This document shows positions 35,146-44,999 of a DNA stretch of 64,000 nucleotides, in pieces. This stretch comes from Deinococcus aquaedulcis (GTDB lineage: Bacteria > Deinococcota > Deinococci > Deinococcales > Deinococcaceae): assembly GCF_019693445.1 (NCBI RefSeq), contig NZ_JAHRBL010000017.1, forward strand, positions 1 through 64,000. Direction: 5' to 3'. The notes under the pieces are model-generated. The model was not told the DNA's origin. It did no database searches and saw only the letters and a program-made list of their open reading frames with translations. The position numbers and the translations under genes were made by a program. Position 1 is the stretch's first letter. Each line of letters opens with the position of its first letter.

Positions 35146-35170
35146 AAAAAAACGCGCCCGGGTGGGCGCG
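35146..35170 (-). terminator. Rho-independent terminator of the HU gene
   Basis: On the minus strand CGCGCCC (35170-35164) and GGGCGCG (35159-35153) form a 7-bp GC stem with a 4-nt loop, followed at once by a run of T (35152-35146). It starts ~20 nt after the HU stop. Confidence 0.9.
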
Positions 35171-35188
35171 CTCCCTGAAGGGGGAAGT

Positions 35189-35563
35189 TTACAGGTTGCC
35201 CTTGAGGGTGCTGGCGACCTTGAAGGCCACCTTCTTGCCGGCCGGGATCTGGATCTTCTCGCTGGTGCCGGGGCGCACGCCGGTGCGGGCGGCGGTGGCC
35301 TTGACGCTCAGGGTGCCCAGGCCGGGCAGGCCCACGCTCTGGCCGCCCTTGATGGCGCCCACGACCACGTCCAGCATGGCGCTGACGGCTTCCTCGCTCT
35401 GCTTCTTGGTCAGACCGGTGCGGTCAGCAACCATTTCCACGAGCTGGGTCTTGGCGACCTTGTTGCTCTCGCCAGCGGCGCGCTTGGGGGCGGCGGCTTT
35501 CGCGGCGGGAGCGGCCTTGGCCGCAGTCTTCTTGGCGGGGGCTTTTGCAGACTTTTTCGTCAT
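35189..35563 (-). CDS. hup: HU-type nucleoid DNA-binding protein with Lys/Ala-rich N-terminal tail
   Basis: The 124-residue protein has residues ~1-36 made almost only of Lys, Ala and Pro (histone H1-like). A standard HU fold follows: [31 protein letters not shown], then [38 protein letters not shown], whose arm includes the DNA-bending proline region. Such extended HU proteins are typical of Deinococcus and bind junction and damaged DNA. ATG 35563 is chosen; a frame 12 nt longer exists. It is monocistronic with its own terminator. Confidence 0.94.
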   Translation of the reverse strand: MTKKSAKAPAKKTAAKAAPAAKAAAPKRAAGESNKVAKTQLVEMVADRTGLTKKQSEEAVSAMLDVVVGAIKGGQSVGLPGLGTLSVKATAARTGVRPGTSEKIQIPAGKKVAFKVASTLKGNL

Positions 35564-35805
35564 GGTGAGCAGCATGACATATGACGCGCCGCTTGGGAAG
35601 GGGGGAGAGGGCCAGGAATGCCCACCAGCACGCCCTTTTTAAAGGAAGCATTGGGAAAAACCCCGTTCTGAAGGGCCTTTTGAGTGCTTGCTAAGGAATG
35701 CCGTGCAGCACGGAAGAACTGCGCCCTGCCCCTGTCGGGGGCCCGGTGGGCGCGCCGGCGGGGCACGTGACGCGGCGCTGACAATCGCCCGGCACACTGC
35801 GCGCC

Positions 35806-36831
35806 ATGAAGAAGATGTTTGCTCTGGCTGCTGCCCTCGCCGTGACCACGGCCGCCGCCCAGTCCACCCTGACCGGCGCAGGCGCGAGCTTTCCTTTCCC
35901 CCTGTACAGCAAGATGTTCGCCGAATACAAGAAGGACAAGGGCGTCACCGTGAACTACCAGTCGGTGGGGAGCGGCGCGGGCCAGAAGCAGATTCTGGAG
36001 CGCACCGTGGACTTCGCCGGCAGCGACAACCCCATGAGCGACGACGCCATGAAAGACGCCCCCGGCAAGCTGCTGCACGTGCCCACCGCCATCGGCGCCG
36101 TGGTGCCCGCCTATAACCTGCCCGGCGTTACGGCCCCGCTGAAGTTCACCGGCAAGGTGCTGGCCGATATCTACCTGGGCAAGATCAAGACCTGGAACGA
36201 CAAGGCGATTGCCGCCCTGAACCCCGGCGTGACCATTCCCCCGCTGCCCATCACCGTGGCCCGCCGTAGCGACGGTTCGGGCACCACCTACGTGTTCTCC
36301 GACTACCTGAGCAAGGTCAGCGGCGAGTGGAAGAGCAAGGTGGGCGTGGGCAACTCCCTGCAGTGGCCCGTGGGTACCGGCGCGCGCGGCAATGACGGCG
36401 TGGCAGGCATCGTGAAGAGCACCCCCGGCGCCATTGGCTACGTGGAACTGGTGTACGCCAAGCAGAACAAGCTGCCCTACGGCAGCCTGCAAAACCGCGC
36501 GGGCAAGTTCGTGCTGGCCGACAACGGCCCCGCCGCCGCCGCCGCGCTGGGCGTGGTGATTCCCGCCGACACCCGCGTCAGCCTGACCAACAGCGCCAAC
36601 CCCGAGGCCTACCCGATGGCCAGCTTCACCTACGTGATCTTCTACCAGGAGCAGAAGTACGGCAACCGCACCCAGGCCCAGGCCAAGGCCCTCAAGGACC
36701 TGCTGCTGTGGATGATCAGCACCGGCCAGGGCTACAACGAGGGGCTGGACTACGCCAAGCTGCCCACGAACGCCGCCAACAAGGCCAAGAGCATCATCGG
36801 CAAGATGACCTTCGACGGCAAGAAACTCTAA
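35806..36831 (+). CDS. pstS: Phosphate-binding protein of the Pst ABC transporter
   Basis: The 341-residue periplasmic phosphate receptor has an N-terminal signal peptide ending near TTAAAQ (~18). The phosphate-site segments are [24 protein letters not shown] and [16 protein letters not shown], as in Escherichia coli PstS. It heads a pstS-C-A-B cluster on one strand and is followed by a strong stem-loop, which would favour higher output of the binding protein than of the permeases. No phoU or two-component pair is linked here. Confidence 0.95.
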   Translation: MKKMFALAAALAVTTAAAQSTLTGAGASFPFPLYSKMFAEYKKDKGVTVNYQSVGSGAGQKQILERTVDFAGSDNPMSDDAMKDAPGKLLHVPTAIGAVVPAYNLPGVTAPLKFTGKVLADIYLGKIKTWNDKAIAALNPGVTIPPLPITVARRSDGSGTTYVFSDYLSKVSGEWKSKVGVGNSLQWPVGTGARGNDGVAGIVKSTPGAIGYVELVYAKQNKLPYGSLQNRAGKFVLADNGPAAAAALGVVIPADTRVSLTNSANPEAYPMASFTYVIFYQEQKYGNRTQAQAKALKDLLLWMISTGQGYNEGLDYAKLPTNAANKAKSIIGKMTFDGKKL

Positions 36832-36848
36832 GCGGACCATCCACGTTG

Positions 36849-36880
36849 GCGGCGCTGCGCAGGCTTCTGTGCAGCGCCGC
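36849..36880 (+). terminator. Intercistronic stem-loop between pstS and pstC
   Basis: GCGGCGCTGC (36849-36858) pairs with GCAGCGCCGC (36871-36880), and the inner bases extend the stem to about 14 bp with a GCTT loop. No U-run follows, so it is more likely a partial attenuator or mRNA-stabilising structure than a full stop. Confidence 0.6.
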
Positions 36881-37026
36881 TGCTGTTGTGGCCGTGCTGG
36901 GTGCCCCGAGCGCCGCCCGGCCCGGCCCCTGCCTTTCTGGTCCTCTCCCCCAGAGAGGGGGGCTGACGCTGCACTGACAAACGCCCTGTGAACTGGGCGC
37001 TACGGCCCCGGAGGGGTCATGAACTC

Positions 37027-38043
37027 ATGAGCGAACCCACCCAGACCCGTTCCCCACGTCCCGCTGCCCTGAGCAGCGCGTCGGACCGCCTGTTCCAGGG
37101 CCTGATTCTGCTGCTGGCCAGCGTGATCGTGCTGGTGTTCGTCCTCAGCATCTACCAGCTGGGGCGCGAATCGTGGCCGGCCCTGTCGCGCTTTGGCCTG
37201 AGCTTCTTTACCGAACGCACCTGGAACCCGGTGGAAGGAACCTTCGGTGCCGTGGCGATGATCACTGGCACCCTGGTCACCAGCCTGGTGGCCCTGGCGA
37301 TCAGCGTGCCGCTGGCGGTGGCCTCGGCGCTGTTCGTGGCTGAATACGCGCCGAAGTGGCTGGCCAACCCGGTGGGGTATTTGATCGAGCTGCTGGCCGC
37401 CGTGCCCAGCGTGGTGTACGGCCTCTGGGCCCTGTTCGTGATTGCGCCGGTGCTGGGCCAGTGGCAGCTGACCTTCTTCAACCCCCAGACCCACCCGGAG
37501 CGCGTGGAGCTGTACACCAAGTGCGCCGCGCTGTGGGCCGAGAACAAGACCACGCTGCAGTGCTTCTTTGTGCCCAGCGCGGGCGGCGGGCGCGGGCTGG
37601 CGCTGGCCATCATCATCCTGACGGTCATGATCCTGCCCTACACCGCCTCGGTGGCGCGCGACGTGATCCGGCTGGTGCCCCAAGACCAGCGCGAGGCGAT
37701 GTACGCCCTGGGGGCCACCAAGTGGGAAGTGATTTCCCGCGCCATTCTGCCCTACGCCCGCGCGGGCATTCTGGGCGGCGTGATTCTGGCGCTGGGGCGC
37801 GCGCTGGGTGAAACCCTGGCCGTGGCGATGGTGATTGGCGACAGCCAGGACCTCCTGAAAAGCCTGTGGGGCGGCGCCAGCACCATGGCCTCGGTGATTG
37901 CCAACCAGTTCGGGGACGCGCAGGAAGCCCTGCACCGCTCCAGCGTGGTGACCCTGGGCCTGACCCTGTTCGTGCTCAGCGTGGCTGTGAACTTTGTGGC
38001 CCGGTTGATCATCGCGCGCCTGACCCCCAAGGGGATTCAATGA
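37027..38043 (+). CDS. pstC: Phosphate ABC transporter permease PstC
   Basis: The 338-residue inner-membrane permease has six hydrophobic segments. Family segments include [54 protein letters not shown] and the EAA loop [24 protein letters not shown]. An insert of ~50 residues follows [15 protein letters not shown] 37027 is preceded by GGAGGGG about 10 nt away; an upstream frame of 39 nt lacks support. It overlaps pstA by four bases (ATGA). Confidence 0.94.
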   Translation: MSEPTQTRSPRPAALSSASDRLFQGLILLLASVIVLVFVLSIYQLGRESWPALSRFGLSFFTERTWNPVEGTFGAVAMITGTLVTSLVALAISVPLAVASALFVAEYAPKWLANPVGYLIELLAAVPSVVYGLWALFVIAPVLGQWQLTFFNPQTHPERVELYTKCAALWAENKTTLQCFFVPSAGGGRGLALAIIILTVMILPYTASVARDVIRLVPQDQREAMYALGATKWEVISRAILPYARAGILGGVILALGRALGETLAVAMVIGDSQDLLKSLWGGASTMASVIANQFGDAQEALHRSSVVTLGLTLFVLSVAVNFVARLIIARLTPKGIQ

Positions 38044-38960
38044 TGAGCGCCGCCTCGTCCTCTCCGGCCCGCCGCCACGCCCTCAGCCCGGCCCGGCGCC
38101 TGCAGAACACCCTGATGGGCGGCCTGATTCTCCTGGCCACCCTGCTGGTGGTCGCGCCCCTGATCCTGATTTTCCTGTACCTGCTGCGCGAGGGCTTTGG
38201 GGCCATGTTCAACCTGGACTTTGCCCGCGCCCGCGAGGGGCTGGGGGCCGTGTTCAGCGGCGCCAACCTGGACTTCTTTACCAAGACCCCCGCCCCTGAG
38301 GGCGAAACCGGCGGCGGCCTGGCCAACGCCATTCTGGGCAGCATCGAGATGCTGGGGATGGCCAGCGTGATCGGCGTGCTGGTGGGCGTGGCCGGGGGCA
38401 TCTTCCTGGCCGAATACCCGCGCCACCCCCTGATGCCCACCATCCGCATGGTCAGTGACGTGCTGGCCGGGATTCCCGCGATTGTGATGGGTCTGGTGGC
38501 CTACGGCCTGATCGTGCTGAAATTCGGCTTCTCGGGGTTGGCCGGCGCCGTGGCGCTGGGCTTCCTGATGATTCCCATCGTGGTGCGCACCACCGAGGAA
38601 GTGCTGAAACTGGTGCCGCAGACGGTGCGCGAGGCCGGGCTGGCGCTGGGGCTGCCCAAGTGGCTGGTCACGCTGCGCATTGTGCTGCCCGCCGCCGCCG
38701 GGGGCATCGTGACCGGCGTGATGCTGGCGCTGGCCCGCGTGGCGGGCGAGGCGGCCCCGCTGCTGTTCACGGCCTTTGGCAACAGCGCGATCAACCTAGA
38801 CCCCACCAAGCCCATGAGCGCCCTGCCCCTGGAAATTTACCGGGGCGCCACCAGCGCCTACGACGAGAACCAGCGGCTGGCCAAGGCCGGCGCCCTGCTG
38901 CTTATCACCCTGATCTTTGTCACCAGTCTGCTGGCCCGGCGCGCCAGCCGCCGCAAATAA
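38040..38960 (+). CDS. pstA: Phosphate ABC transporter permease PstA
   Basis: The 306-residue second permease of the phosphate importer has [54 protein letters not shown] and the coupling loop [26 protein letters not shown] basic N-terminus is followed by a first membrane segment (~26-47). The ATG overlaps the pstC stop, and pstB follows after a 14-nt gap with its own ribosome site. Confidence 0.94.
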   Translation: MMSAASSSPARRHALSPARRLQNTLMGGLILLATLLVVAPLILIFLYLLREGFGAMFNLDFARAREGLGAVFSGANLDFFTKTPAPEGETGGGLANAILGSIEMLGMASVIGVLVGVAGGIFLAEYPRHPLMPTIRMVSDVLAGIPAIVMGLVAYGLIVLKFGFSGLAGAVALGFLMIPIVVRTTEEVLKLVPQTVREAGLALGLPKWLVTLRIVLPAAAGGIVTGVMLALARVAGEAAPLLFTAFGNSAINLDPTKPMSALPLEIYRGATSAYDENQRLAKAGALLLITLIFVTSLLARRASRRK

Positions 38961-38974
38961 AAGGAGCTCTATCC

Positions 38975-39733
38975 GTGTCCCCCATTCTCAGTGCCCAGAA
39001 CGTCAATATCTACTACGGCGATAAGCAGGCCGTGCGCGGCGTGAACCTAAACGTGCAGCGCGGCACCGTCAACGCCCTGATCGGCCCGTCGGGCTGCGGC
39101 AAGACCACTTTCCTGCGGGCCATTAACCGCATGCACGACCTGACCCCCGGCGCGCGGGTGGAAGGCACCATTCTGCTGGACGGTGAGAACGTGTACGGCG
39201 CGGGTGTGGACCCGGTGGTCATGCGCCGCCGCGTGGGCATGGTGTTCCAGAAGCCCAACCCCTTTCCCACCATGAGCGTCTTTGACAACGTGGTTTCTGG
39301 CCTGAAGCTGGCCGGCATCCGCGACAGCCGGCGCCTGATGGAAATCGCCGAACGCTCCCTGCGCGGCGCGGCGCTGTGGGAAGAGGTCAAGGACCGCCTG
39401 AAGACCCCCGCCACGGGGCTCTCGGGCGGGCAGCAGCAGCGCCTGTGCATTGCCCGCGCGCTGGCCGTGGAGCCGGAAATCCTGCTGATGGACGAGCCCA
39501 CCAGCGCCCTGGACCCCGCCAGCACCGCCAAGATCGAGGAACTGATGACCGGCCTGAAGCAGGTCACCACCATCATCATCGTGACCCACAACATGCACCA
39601 GGCCGCGCGTGTGTCGGACACCACCTCGTTCTTCCTGAACGGCGACCTCGTAGAGCACGGCGTGACCGACCAGATTTTCACCGCCCCACGCGACGAGCGC
39701 ACCGAAGCCTACGTGACGGGCCGCTTCGGCTGA
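38975..39733 (+). CDS. pstB: Phosphate ABC transporter ATPase PstB
   Basis: The 252-residue ATPase has Walker [10 protein letters not shown], the Q-loop [17 protein letters not shown] (the PstB-specific KPNPFP), ABC signature [15 protein letters not shown], Walker [14 protein letters not shown] and the H-switch VTHNMHQA. The start is GTG 38975 with AAGGAGCT about 6-7 nt upstream; the longer frame is overlap with pstA. It ends the pst operon, and no phoU follows. Confidence 0.96.
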   Translation: MSPILSAQNVNIYYGDKQAVRGVNLNVQRGTVNALIGPSGCGKTTFLRAINRMHDLTPGARVEGTILLDGENVYGAGVDPVVMRRRVGMVFQKPNPFPTMSVFDNVVSGLKLAGIRDSRRLMEIAERSLRGAALWEEVKDRLKTPATGLSGGQQQRLCIARALAVEPEILLMDEPTSALDPASTAKIEELMTGLKQVTTIIIVTHNMHQAARVSDTTSFFLNGDLVEHGVTDQIFTAPRDERTEAYVTGRFG

Positions 39734-39797
39734 TCCGGCACAGCAACCCAGGGGCGTGGCGGGACACCTGCCACGCCTCAGTCGTTATCCTGCCTCC

Positions 39798-40298
39798 GTG
39801 ACCAGGGCAGCGGGCGGGCGATCAGCGGGGGCGCAGCAACGGTGGCTGCTGGCCGCGCTGTGCCTGCTGGCCTCGTTCGCTTTTCTGGGCCGCACGACCT
39901 CGCCGGGTCTGGGTGGGCCGTCGCTGTTTCAGGTGGCGCAGGCCAAAGGGGCCTCGGCAGACCCCCAGGCCCCACAGCCAGCCCAGACCCAGACCGCGCC
40001 CGCCCCGGCCCACGCCGGCCACCCGCCGGCCCACCAGGAGATGGCGCCTCCTCGTTCCACGCGCCCGGAGCTGACCCAGGCTGCGCCCAACGCGCCCCCG
40101 CACGGTCCGGCCCACGCGGCGGACCACAGTGCCCACTGCCCCTTTTGCTTCACAGCGGCCTTTGCCCTGGAAGCCGAAGGGGCGTTGTCGTTGGCCGGGC
40201 CAGCGGCGGTGGCCCGCACGCGACCGGCCCGGCTGCATGGGCCCTGGCTGGCCCCGGTGCGCCACGCCGAAGCGCGCGCGCCACCCAGCCCCGGTTGA
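39798..40298 (+). CDS. DUF2946-like membrane protein of a copper cluster
   Basis: The ~166-residue product has one N-terminal membrane segment ([16 protein letters not shown]), a long Pro/Ala/His-rich linker with HAGHPPAH, and a C-terminal [13 protein letters not shown]. That Cys pair (HCPFC) is the mark of DUF2946 proteins often found beside YcnI, CopC and CopD. The start is GTG 39798: TATCCT (39786-39791) ends 6 nt before it, so the mRNA is probably leaderless. Metal binding by the His/Cys motif is inferred from family and context, not shown. Confidence 0.7.
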   Translation: MTRAAGGRSAGAQQRWLLAALCLLASFAFLGRTTSPGLGGPSLFQVAQAKGASADPQAPQPAQTQTAPAPAHAGHPPAHQEMAPPRSTRPELTQAAPNAPPHGPAHAADHSAHCPFCFTAAFALEAEGALSLAGPAAVARTRPARLHGPWLAPVRHAEARAPPSPG

Positions 40299-40392
40299 AC
40301 TGAAGTCCCGCGCCGCTCAGCCCTGCGCGGCGTGCGGTCCACCCTTCTCCACGCTGGGTGAGGCAAGGCCCAGCCATCAACCGAGGTGCTCC

Positions 40393-40842
40393 ATGTTCAA
40401 CGCCCATCTGCTGGCCCTGGCCAGCGCCCTGCTCCTGTCTTTGGCTGCCGCCCACGCCACCGTCCGCACCGAAAGCGGCCTGACCGAAAGCAAGGCCGGC
40501 GCCAGCGAAACCTACCGCCTGAACGTGCCCACCGAGAAAGACATCAGCACGACGGAAATCCGCCTGGTGGTGCCAGCCGGCGTGACCATCACCCGCTTTC
40601 AGGTCACGCCCGGCTTCCAGCGCACGGTCAAGAAGAACGAGGCCGGCCTGGTCACCGAAGTGGTCTGGAAAGGCCGCGTGGCGCCCATGGAGTACGTCCG
40701 CTTCTTCTTCCAGGCGCGCAATCCCGCCGCGCCCGGTGAACTGAGCTGGAAGGTGTACCAGACCTACAGTGACGGCTCGGTGGTGGCCTGGGACGACACC
40801 GATCCCGCCCAGGGCCCGGCCAGCAAAACCACGGTGAAATAA
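40393..40842 (+). CDS. YcnI-like (DUF1775) copper-associated exported protein
   Basis: The 149-residue exported protein has a signal peptide ending AAAHA. Cleavage before HATVRTESG would leave an N-terminal His, as in the YcnI copper site. The domain then reads [27 protein letters not shown] and [24 protein letters not shown], typical of DUF1775. Unlike Bacillus YcnI it lacks a C-terminal membrane anchor, so it should be periplasmic. GAGGTG lies 6 nt before the ATG. It is followed by copC. Confidence 0.85.
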   Translation: MFNAHLLALASALLLSLAAAHATVRTESGLTESKAGASETYRLNVPTEKDISTTEIRLVVPAGVTITRFQVTPGFQRTVKKNEAGLVTEVVWKGRVAPMEYVRFFFQARNPAAPGELSWKVYQTYSDGSVVAWDDTDPAQGPASKTTVK

Positions 40843-40914
40843 AGCCATTCAAGCGTCACTTGGGCAGGGGCGGGGCCACGTTGCGCCCCCCCTGTGCCCC
40901 CCGAGGGAGAAGCC

Positions 40915-41313
40915 ATGAAACGACTGTTGATGCTGGCCCTGCTGGTCCTGCCGGGCGCGGCCCTGGCCCACACCGCCGTCACGTCGGTGGTGCCTGCCCG
41001 GGGCGCGGTGGTTCCGGCGCCCGCTGCGGTCACGCTGAACTTCAGTGAGCCGGTAGAGCTGCGCTTCAGCACTGTGCGGGTGATGGCGGTGGCCGCCGGA
41101 CAGACCCCCGAGGCCGCCGCCAAGCTGGCCCTGGCCGCGCGCCCGGAGACCCCCACGCTGGTCAGCCGGCCCCCGACCACGGCGGGCCTCGCCGCCCGGC
41201 TGAGCGTGCCGCTGAAAACGGGACTGAAACCTGGGCTGTATGTGATCGCTTGGCGGCTGCTGTCCGAAGACGGGCACCCCGTCAGCGGTCTGAGCACCTT
41301 CCGGGTGCGCTAG
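40915..41313 (+). CDS. copC: Copper-binding protein CopC
   Basis: The 132-residue periplasmic cupredoxin-like protein has a signal peptide that ends ALA, leaving HTAVTSVVPARGA. The new N-terminal His is the first Cu(II) ligand and SEDGHPVSG supplies the second. PAAVTLNFSEPVELRFS is the CopC fold core. The Met-rich Cu(I) loop of Pseudomonas CopC is absent, so a single Cu(II) site is expected. Its stop is followed after 3 nt by the GTG of the CopD-like frame. Confidence 0.9.
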   Translation: MKRLLMLALLVLPGAALAHTAVTSVVPARGAVVPAPAAVTLNFSEPVELRFSTVRVMAVAAGQTPEAAAKLALAARPETPTLVSRPPTTAGLAARLSVPLKTGLKPGLYVIAWRLLSEDGHPVSGLSTFRVR

Positions 41314-41316
41314 GCC

Positions 41317-42113
41317 GTGCTGGCGCTGCTGACCGGCCTCACTCACCTGGGGCTGGTGGCGCTGCTGGGGGGGTGCTGGCCCGGCGCCTGTGGACCCCCG
41401 GCTGGCCCCGCCTGTGGGTGCCCGCGCTGGGCGCCGGGCTGCTGCTGCTGGGCTGGGGCGGCCAACTGGCGCTGACCCTGGCTGCGCTGGGCTTCACCGC
41501 CCCGGCGGACGTGCTGGCCTATCTGACGGGCACCGGCCCTGGCCGGGGCATGCTGCTGGCCCTGCTGGGCGCCGCGCTGCTGCTGGCCGCCGAGACCGGG
41601 CGCTGGCCCTGGCCGGCCCTGCCCCTGGCGGCGGCCGTGGTGGTCTGGGGCGCGGCGGGGGTGGGCCACGGCGCCGGGCACGGCGTGGGGGTGCGGGCGC
41701 TGCATGCCGCCCACGCCGCCGCCATGTGCGTCTGGCTGGGCGGCGTGCTGACCCTGCTGCGCCGGGGCTCGCCCGAACTGGCCCGGCGCTTTTCCCCGGT
41801 GGCGGCGGCCTGCGTGGTCACCCTGGCGCTGACTGGTCTGGCGATGATAGGGCAACATCTGCGCCTGCCCGCCTCCTGGGCCGGCACCCCTTACGGCCAG
41901 ACCCTGCTGCTGAAGCTGGGAGCGGTGGCTGTGACGCTGGGGCTGGCCCTGGGGGTCCGCCGGGCCCTGGCGCGGGGGCGCGCCCTACGCCCACCCCTGC
42001 GGCGCGAAACTCTAGGTCTGCTGGCGGTCCTGGCCCTCACCGCCCTGCTGGTCACGCAACCCCCACCGGCGGGGCATGCCGCGCACGCGGCGGCCCGCTT
42101 AGAATTGCCTTAA
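41317..42113 (+). pseudogene. copD: CopD-like copper membrane protein, apparent -1 frameshift in a G7 run
   Basis: From GTG 41317 the frame encodes a first membrane helix (VLALLTGLTHLGLVALLGG). It then leaves the frame that continues as VLARRLWTPGWPRLWVPAL and the remaining hydrophobic segments to the TAA at 42111. The break is at seven G's (41367-41373); eight would restore one reading frame. The long part retains CopD features, including VGHGAGHG and LHAAHAAAMCVWLGGVLTL. It may be a sequencing error, a true mutation, or slippage on the G run. If only the internal GTG 41373 is used, the protein loses helix one. Confidence 0.7.
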
Positions 42114-42149
42114 TGGCCCCTCCTTTTCGTCTTCCCGGGCAGCTGGCCC

Positions 42150-44999
42150 ATGCCTGAGCGCGAGGCCCAGCTGTTCACGGCCATGTTCCGGCGCTCGCCC
42201 ATTGGTATGGCGCTGGTGTCGCTGCAGGGGCAGTTCATGACCGTGAACGAGGCCCTGTGCCGCATGCTGGGCTATACGCAGGCCGAGCTGCTGGCACTGA
42301 CCTTTCAGGACATCACCCACCCCGAGGACCTGGACAGCGACCTGGGTCTGCTGCGGCGCGTGCTGGCGCGCGAGATGGACCAGTACGAGCTGCGCAAGCG
42401 CTACTGGCGCAAGGACGGCCAGCTGATCTGGATTGAGCTGCATGTCTCGCTGATTCTGGACGAGGCGGGCGCACCTGCTTTTTTCGTCTCGCAGATTCAG
42501 GACATCACCGCGCAGGTCGAGACCGAGGCCCAGCTGCAGGAGGTCAATGAGCGGCTGCGGCTGGCCCTGGAAGCCACCCAGGACGGTCTCTGGGACTGGC
42601 GGCTGCCGGGGCGCGAGCTGTTCGTTTCGGACGCGTTTCGCTCGCAACTGGGCTTTGATCGCCACGAGCCGGTGAGCCTGGATGCGTGGCTGGCGCGGGT
42701 GCACCCGGATGACCTGCCTGCTCTGCAGGACAGCTACCGCGCCCACCTCGCGGGCCACCGCGCCCTTCACGTGCAGTACCGGGCCCAGCACGGCAGCGGG
42801 GAGTGGCGCTTCTTTCAGGTGCGCGGGCAGATCACCGCCCAGGATGATCAGGGCCAGCCGCTGCGCGTGACCGGCACCCAGACCGACGTCACCGAGCAGG
42901 TGCGCACCACCCAGGACCTGCAACTGCTGCTGGACAACCTGCCCGCGCTGATCGGCTACTGGGACACCACGCTGCACAACCGCTTTGGCAATCCCACCTA
43001 TCTGGCGTGGTTTGGCCAGACGCCCGCCCAGGTGCGCGGCCAGCACATCCGCGACGTGATTGGCGAGGAACTGTATGCCCAGAACCGCCCGATGATCGAG
43101 CGGGTGCTGGCCGGCGAAACGCGGCGCTTTGAGCGGCAAATCACCGATGCCAGTGGCCAGCCGCGCGCCATTGAGCTGGTGTACGTGCCCGACATGCAGG
43201 GCGGCGAGGTGCGCGGCTTTTTCTCGCTGGGCACCGATATCACCGCCCGCAAGGTCGCCGAGCGCGCCCTGACCGAGCAGCGTGAACTGGCGCGCGTGAC
43301 CCTGTCCTCCATTGGCGACGGCGTGGTGACCACCGATCCGCAGGGCCGGGTGACTTTCCTGAACCCCACCGCTGAGCGCATGACCGGCTGGACCCTGGCC
43401 GAGGCAGCCGGCCAGCCTATTGAAGCGGTGATGGCCCTGCTGGAAGAGGGCACGCGCACCGAACTGGCCAACCCGCTGCGCCGCGCCCTGCAGGAGCGCG
43501 TGACCCTGGGGCTGGCGGCCAACACCCTGTTGCGCAGCCGCGCCGGACACCACCACAGCATTGAGGACTCGGCCGCGCCCATTCTGAACGAGCAGGGCGA
43601 GCTGCTGGGCGCCGTGCTGGTGTTCCACGATGTCTCGGAGGCCCGGGCGATGGCCGTGCGCATGAGCCACCTGGCGCAGCACGACGCCCTGACCGATCTG
43701 CCCAACCGGGTGCTGCTGCGCGACCGGGTGTCGCAGGCCATCAGCCGCGCCCGGCGCCAGGGTACGCGCTTTGCGGTGCTGTTTTTAGACCTGGACCACT
43801 TCAAGAACGTCAACGATTCGCTGGGCCACCATGTGGGCGACGAACTGCTCAAGGCTATCTCTGCCCGCCTGCGCGGGGTGCTGCGCGCCTCGGACACGGT
43901 CAGCCGACAGGGCGGCGACGAATTTATCGTGCTGCTGCCAGATATGCGCGAGGCCGATCACGTGGAGCATGTGATCGCCAAGCTCACCGAAGCGGTCACG
44001 GCGCCCTATCAGGTGGCGGGGCACCACCTGGAGGTGGGGTTCAGCGTGGGCGTGGCCCTGTACCCCGACGACGGCGAGAGCACCGACGTGCTGCTGCAAC
44101 ACGCCGACGCCGCCATGTACCGCGCCAAGGCCGAGGGCCGGGGGCGCCACCGCTTCTTTTCCCGCGCGCTGCACCAGGCCATCCTGGCGCGTCAGAGCCT
44201 GCAGGCCGAACTGCGCCAGGCCTTTGAACGCCGGGAATTCTCGCTGGTGTACCAGCCCAAGGTGAACCTCTGGACCCGCGAGGTGCTGGGCGCCGAGGCC
44301 CTGCTGCGCTGGGTGCGCCCCGACGGCCGGGCGGTGTCGCCGCTGGACTTCATTCCCCTGGCCGAGGAAAGCGGCCTGATCGTGCCACTGGGCGCCTGGG
44401 TGCTGGAAACCGCCTGCCAGCAGAGCCGCGCCTGGACCCAGGCCTGCGGGCACAACGTGCCGGTGTCGGTGAACATCTCGCCGCTGCAATTTGCCGATCC
44501 CGGCTTTCTGGAGACGGTGCAGCGCTACCTGCAGGGGACCGGGCTCACGCCGGGCCTGCTGGAACTCGAACTCACCGAGAGCATGCTGATGGCCGACATT
44601 GAGCGGGTCCAGCAGACCCTGGGCGCGCTGCGCCACCTGGGCGTGTGCGTGTCCATTGACGACTTTGGCACCGGCTATTCCAGCCTCAGCTACCTGCGGG
44701 CCTTTCCGGTGAACACCCTGAAGATTGACCGCTCGTTTCTGAAAACGGTGCCGGACGATCCGCAGGCGGTGGCGGTGGTGGAGGCGGTGGTGGCGCTGGG
44801 CCGCAGCCTGAACCTGGGTGTGATTGCCGAGGGGGTCGAGACGCCCGAACAGGCGCGCAGCCTGCTGAACCTGGACTGCGCGGCCATGCAGGGCTACCTG
44901 TTTGGCCGCCCCATGCCGCCTGGCGAACTGCTGACGTGGCTGCGCGACTGGCACGCCCAGGGCGCCGAGGACCCGGAGCCCAGCCCCCTCAGGGAGTAG
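42150..44999 (+). CDS. Cytoplasmic PAS-PAS-PAS-PAS-GGDEF-EAL cyclic-di-GMP protein
   Basis: The 949-residue protein has four PAS units (starting ~1, 130, 256 and 376), then GGDEF and EAL domains and no membrane segment. The cyclase site is intact (GGDEF 588-592), with an inhibitory RASD site five residues before it. The phosphodiesterase domain has EAL at 716-718 (GAEALLRW), DDFGTGYSSL, and QGYLFGRPM. Both activities are therefore possible, gated by PAS signals. The gene ends converging on glpD with an 11-base overlap. The start lacks a strong ribosome site, so the N-terminus is less certain. Confidence 0.93.
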   Translation: MPEREAQLFTAMFRRSPIGMALVSLQGQFMTVNEALCRMLGYTQAELLALTFQDITHPEDLDSDLGLLRRVLAREMDQYELRKRYWRKDGQLIWIELHVSLILDEAGAPAFFVSQIQDITAQVETEAQLQEVNERLRLALEATQDGLWDWRLPGRELFVSDAFRSQLGFDRHEPVSLDAWLARVHPDDLPALQDSYRAHLAGHRALHVQYRAQHGSGEWRFFQVRGQITAQDDQGQPLRVTGTQTDVTEQVRTTQDLQLLLDNLPALIGYWDTTLHNRFGNPTYLAWFGQTPAQVRGQHIRDVIGEELYAQNRPMIERVLAGETRRFERQITDASGQPRAIELVYVPDMQGGEVRGFFSLGTDITARKVAERALTEQRELARVTLSSIGDGVVTTDPQGRVTFLNPTAERMTGWTLAEAAGQPIEAVMALLEEGTRTELANPLRRALQERVTLGLAANTLLRSRAGHHHSIEDSAAPILNEQGELLGAVLVFHDVSEARAMAVRMSHLAQHDALTDLPNRVLLRDRVSQAISRARRQGTRFAVLFLDLDHFKNVNDSLGHHVGDELLKAISARLRGVLRASDTVSRQGGDEFIVLLPDMREADHVEHVIAKLTEAVTAPYQVAGHHLEVGFSVGVALYPDDGESTDVLLQHADAAMYRAKAEGRGRHRFFSRALHQAILARQSLQAELRQAFERREFSLVYQPKVNLWTREVLGAEALLRWVRPDGRAVSPLDFIPLAEESGLIVPLGAWVLETACQQSRAWTQACGHNVPVSVNISPLQFADPGFLETVQRYLQGTGLTPGLLELELTESMLMADIERVQQTLGALRHLGVCVSIDDFGTGYSSLSYLRAFPVNTLKIDRSFLKTVPDDPQAVAVVEAVVALGRSLNLGVIAEGVETPEQARSLLNLDCAAMQGYLFGRPMPPGELLTWLRDWHAQGAEDPEPSPLRE

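Noticed and set aside
41250..42113. CopD starting at TTG 41250 inside copC
   Set aside because: The extra N-terminal residues are the copC sequence in another frame (arginine-rich, not membrane-like). The hydrophobic N-terminus expected of CopD is in the other frame up to the G7 run.
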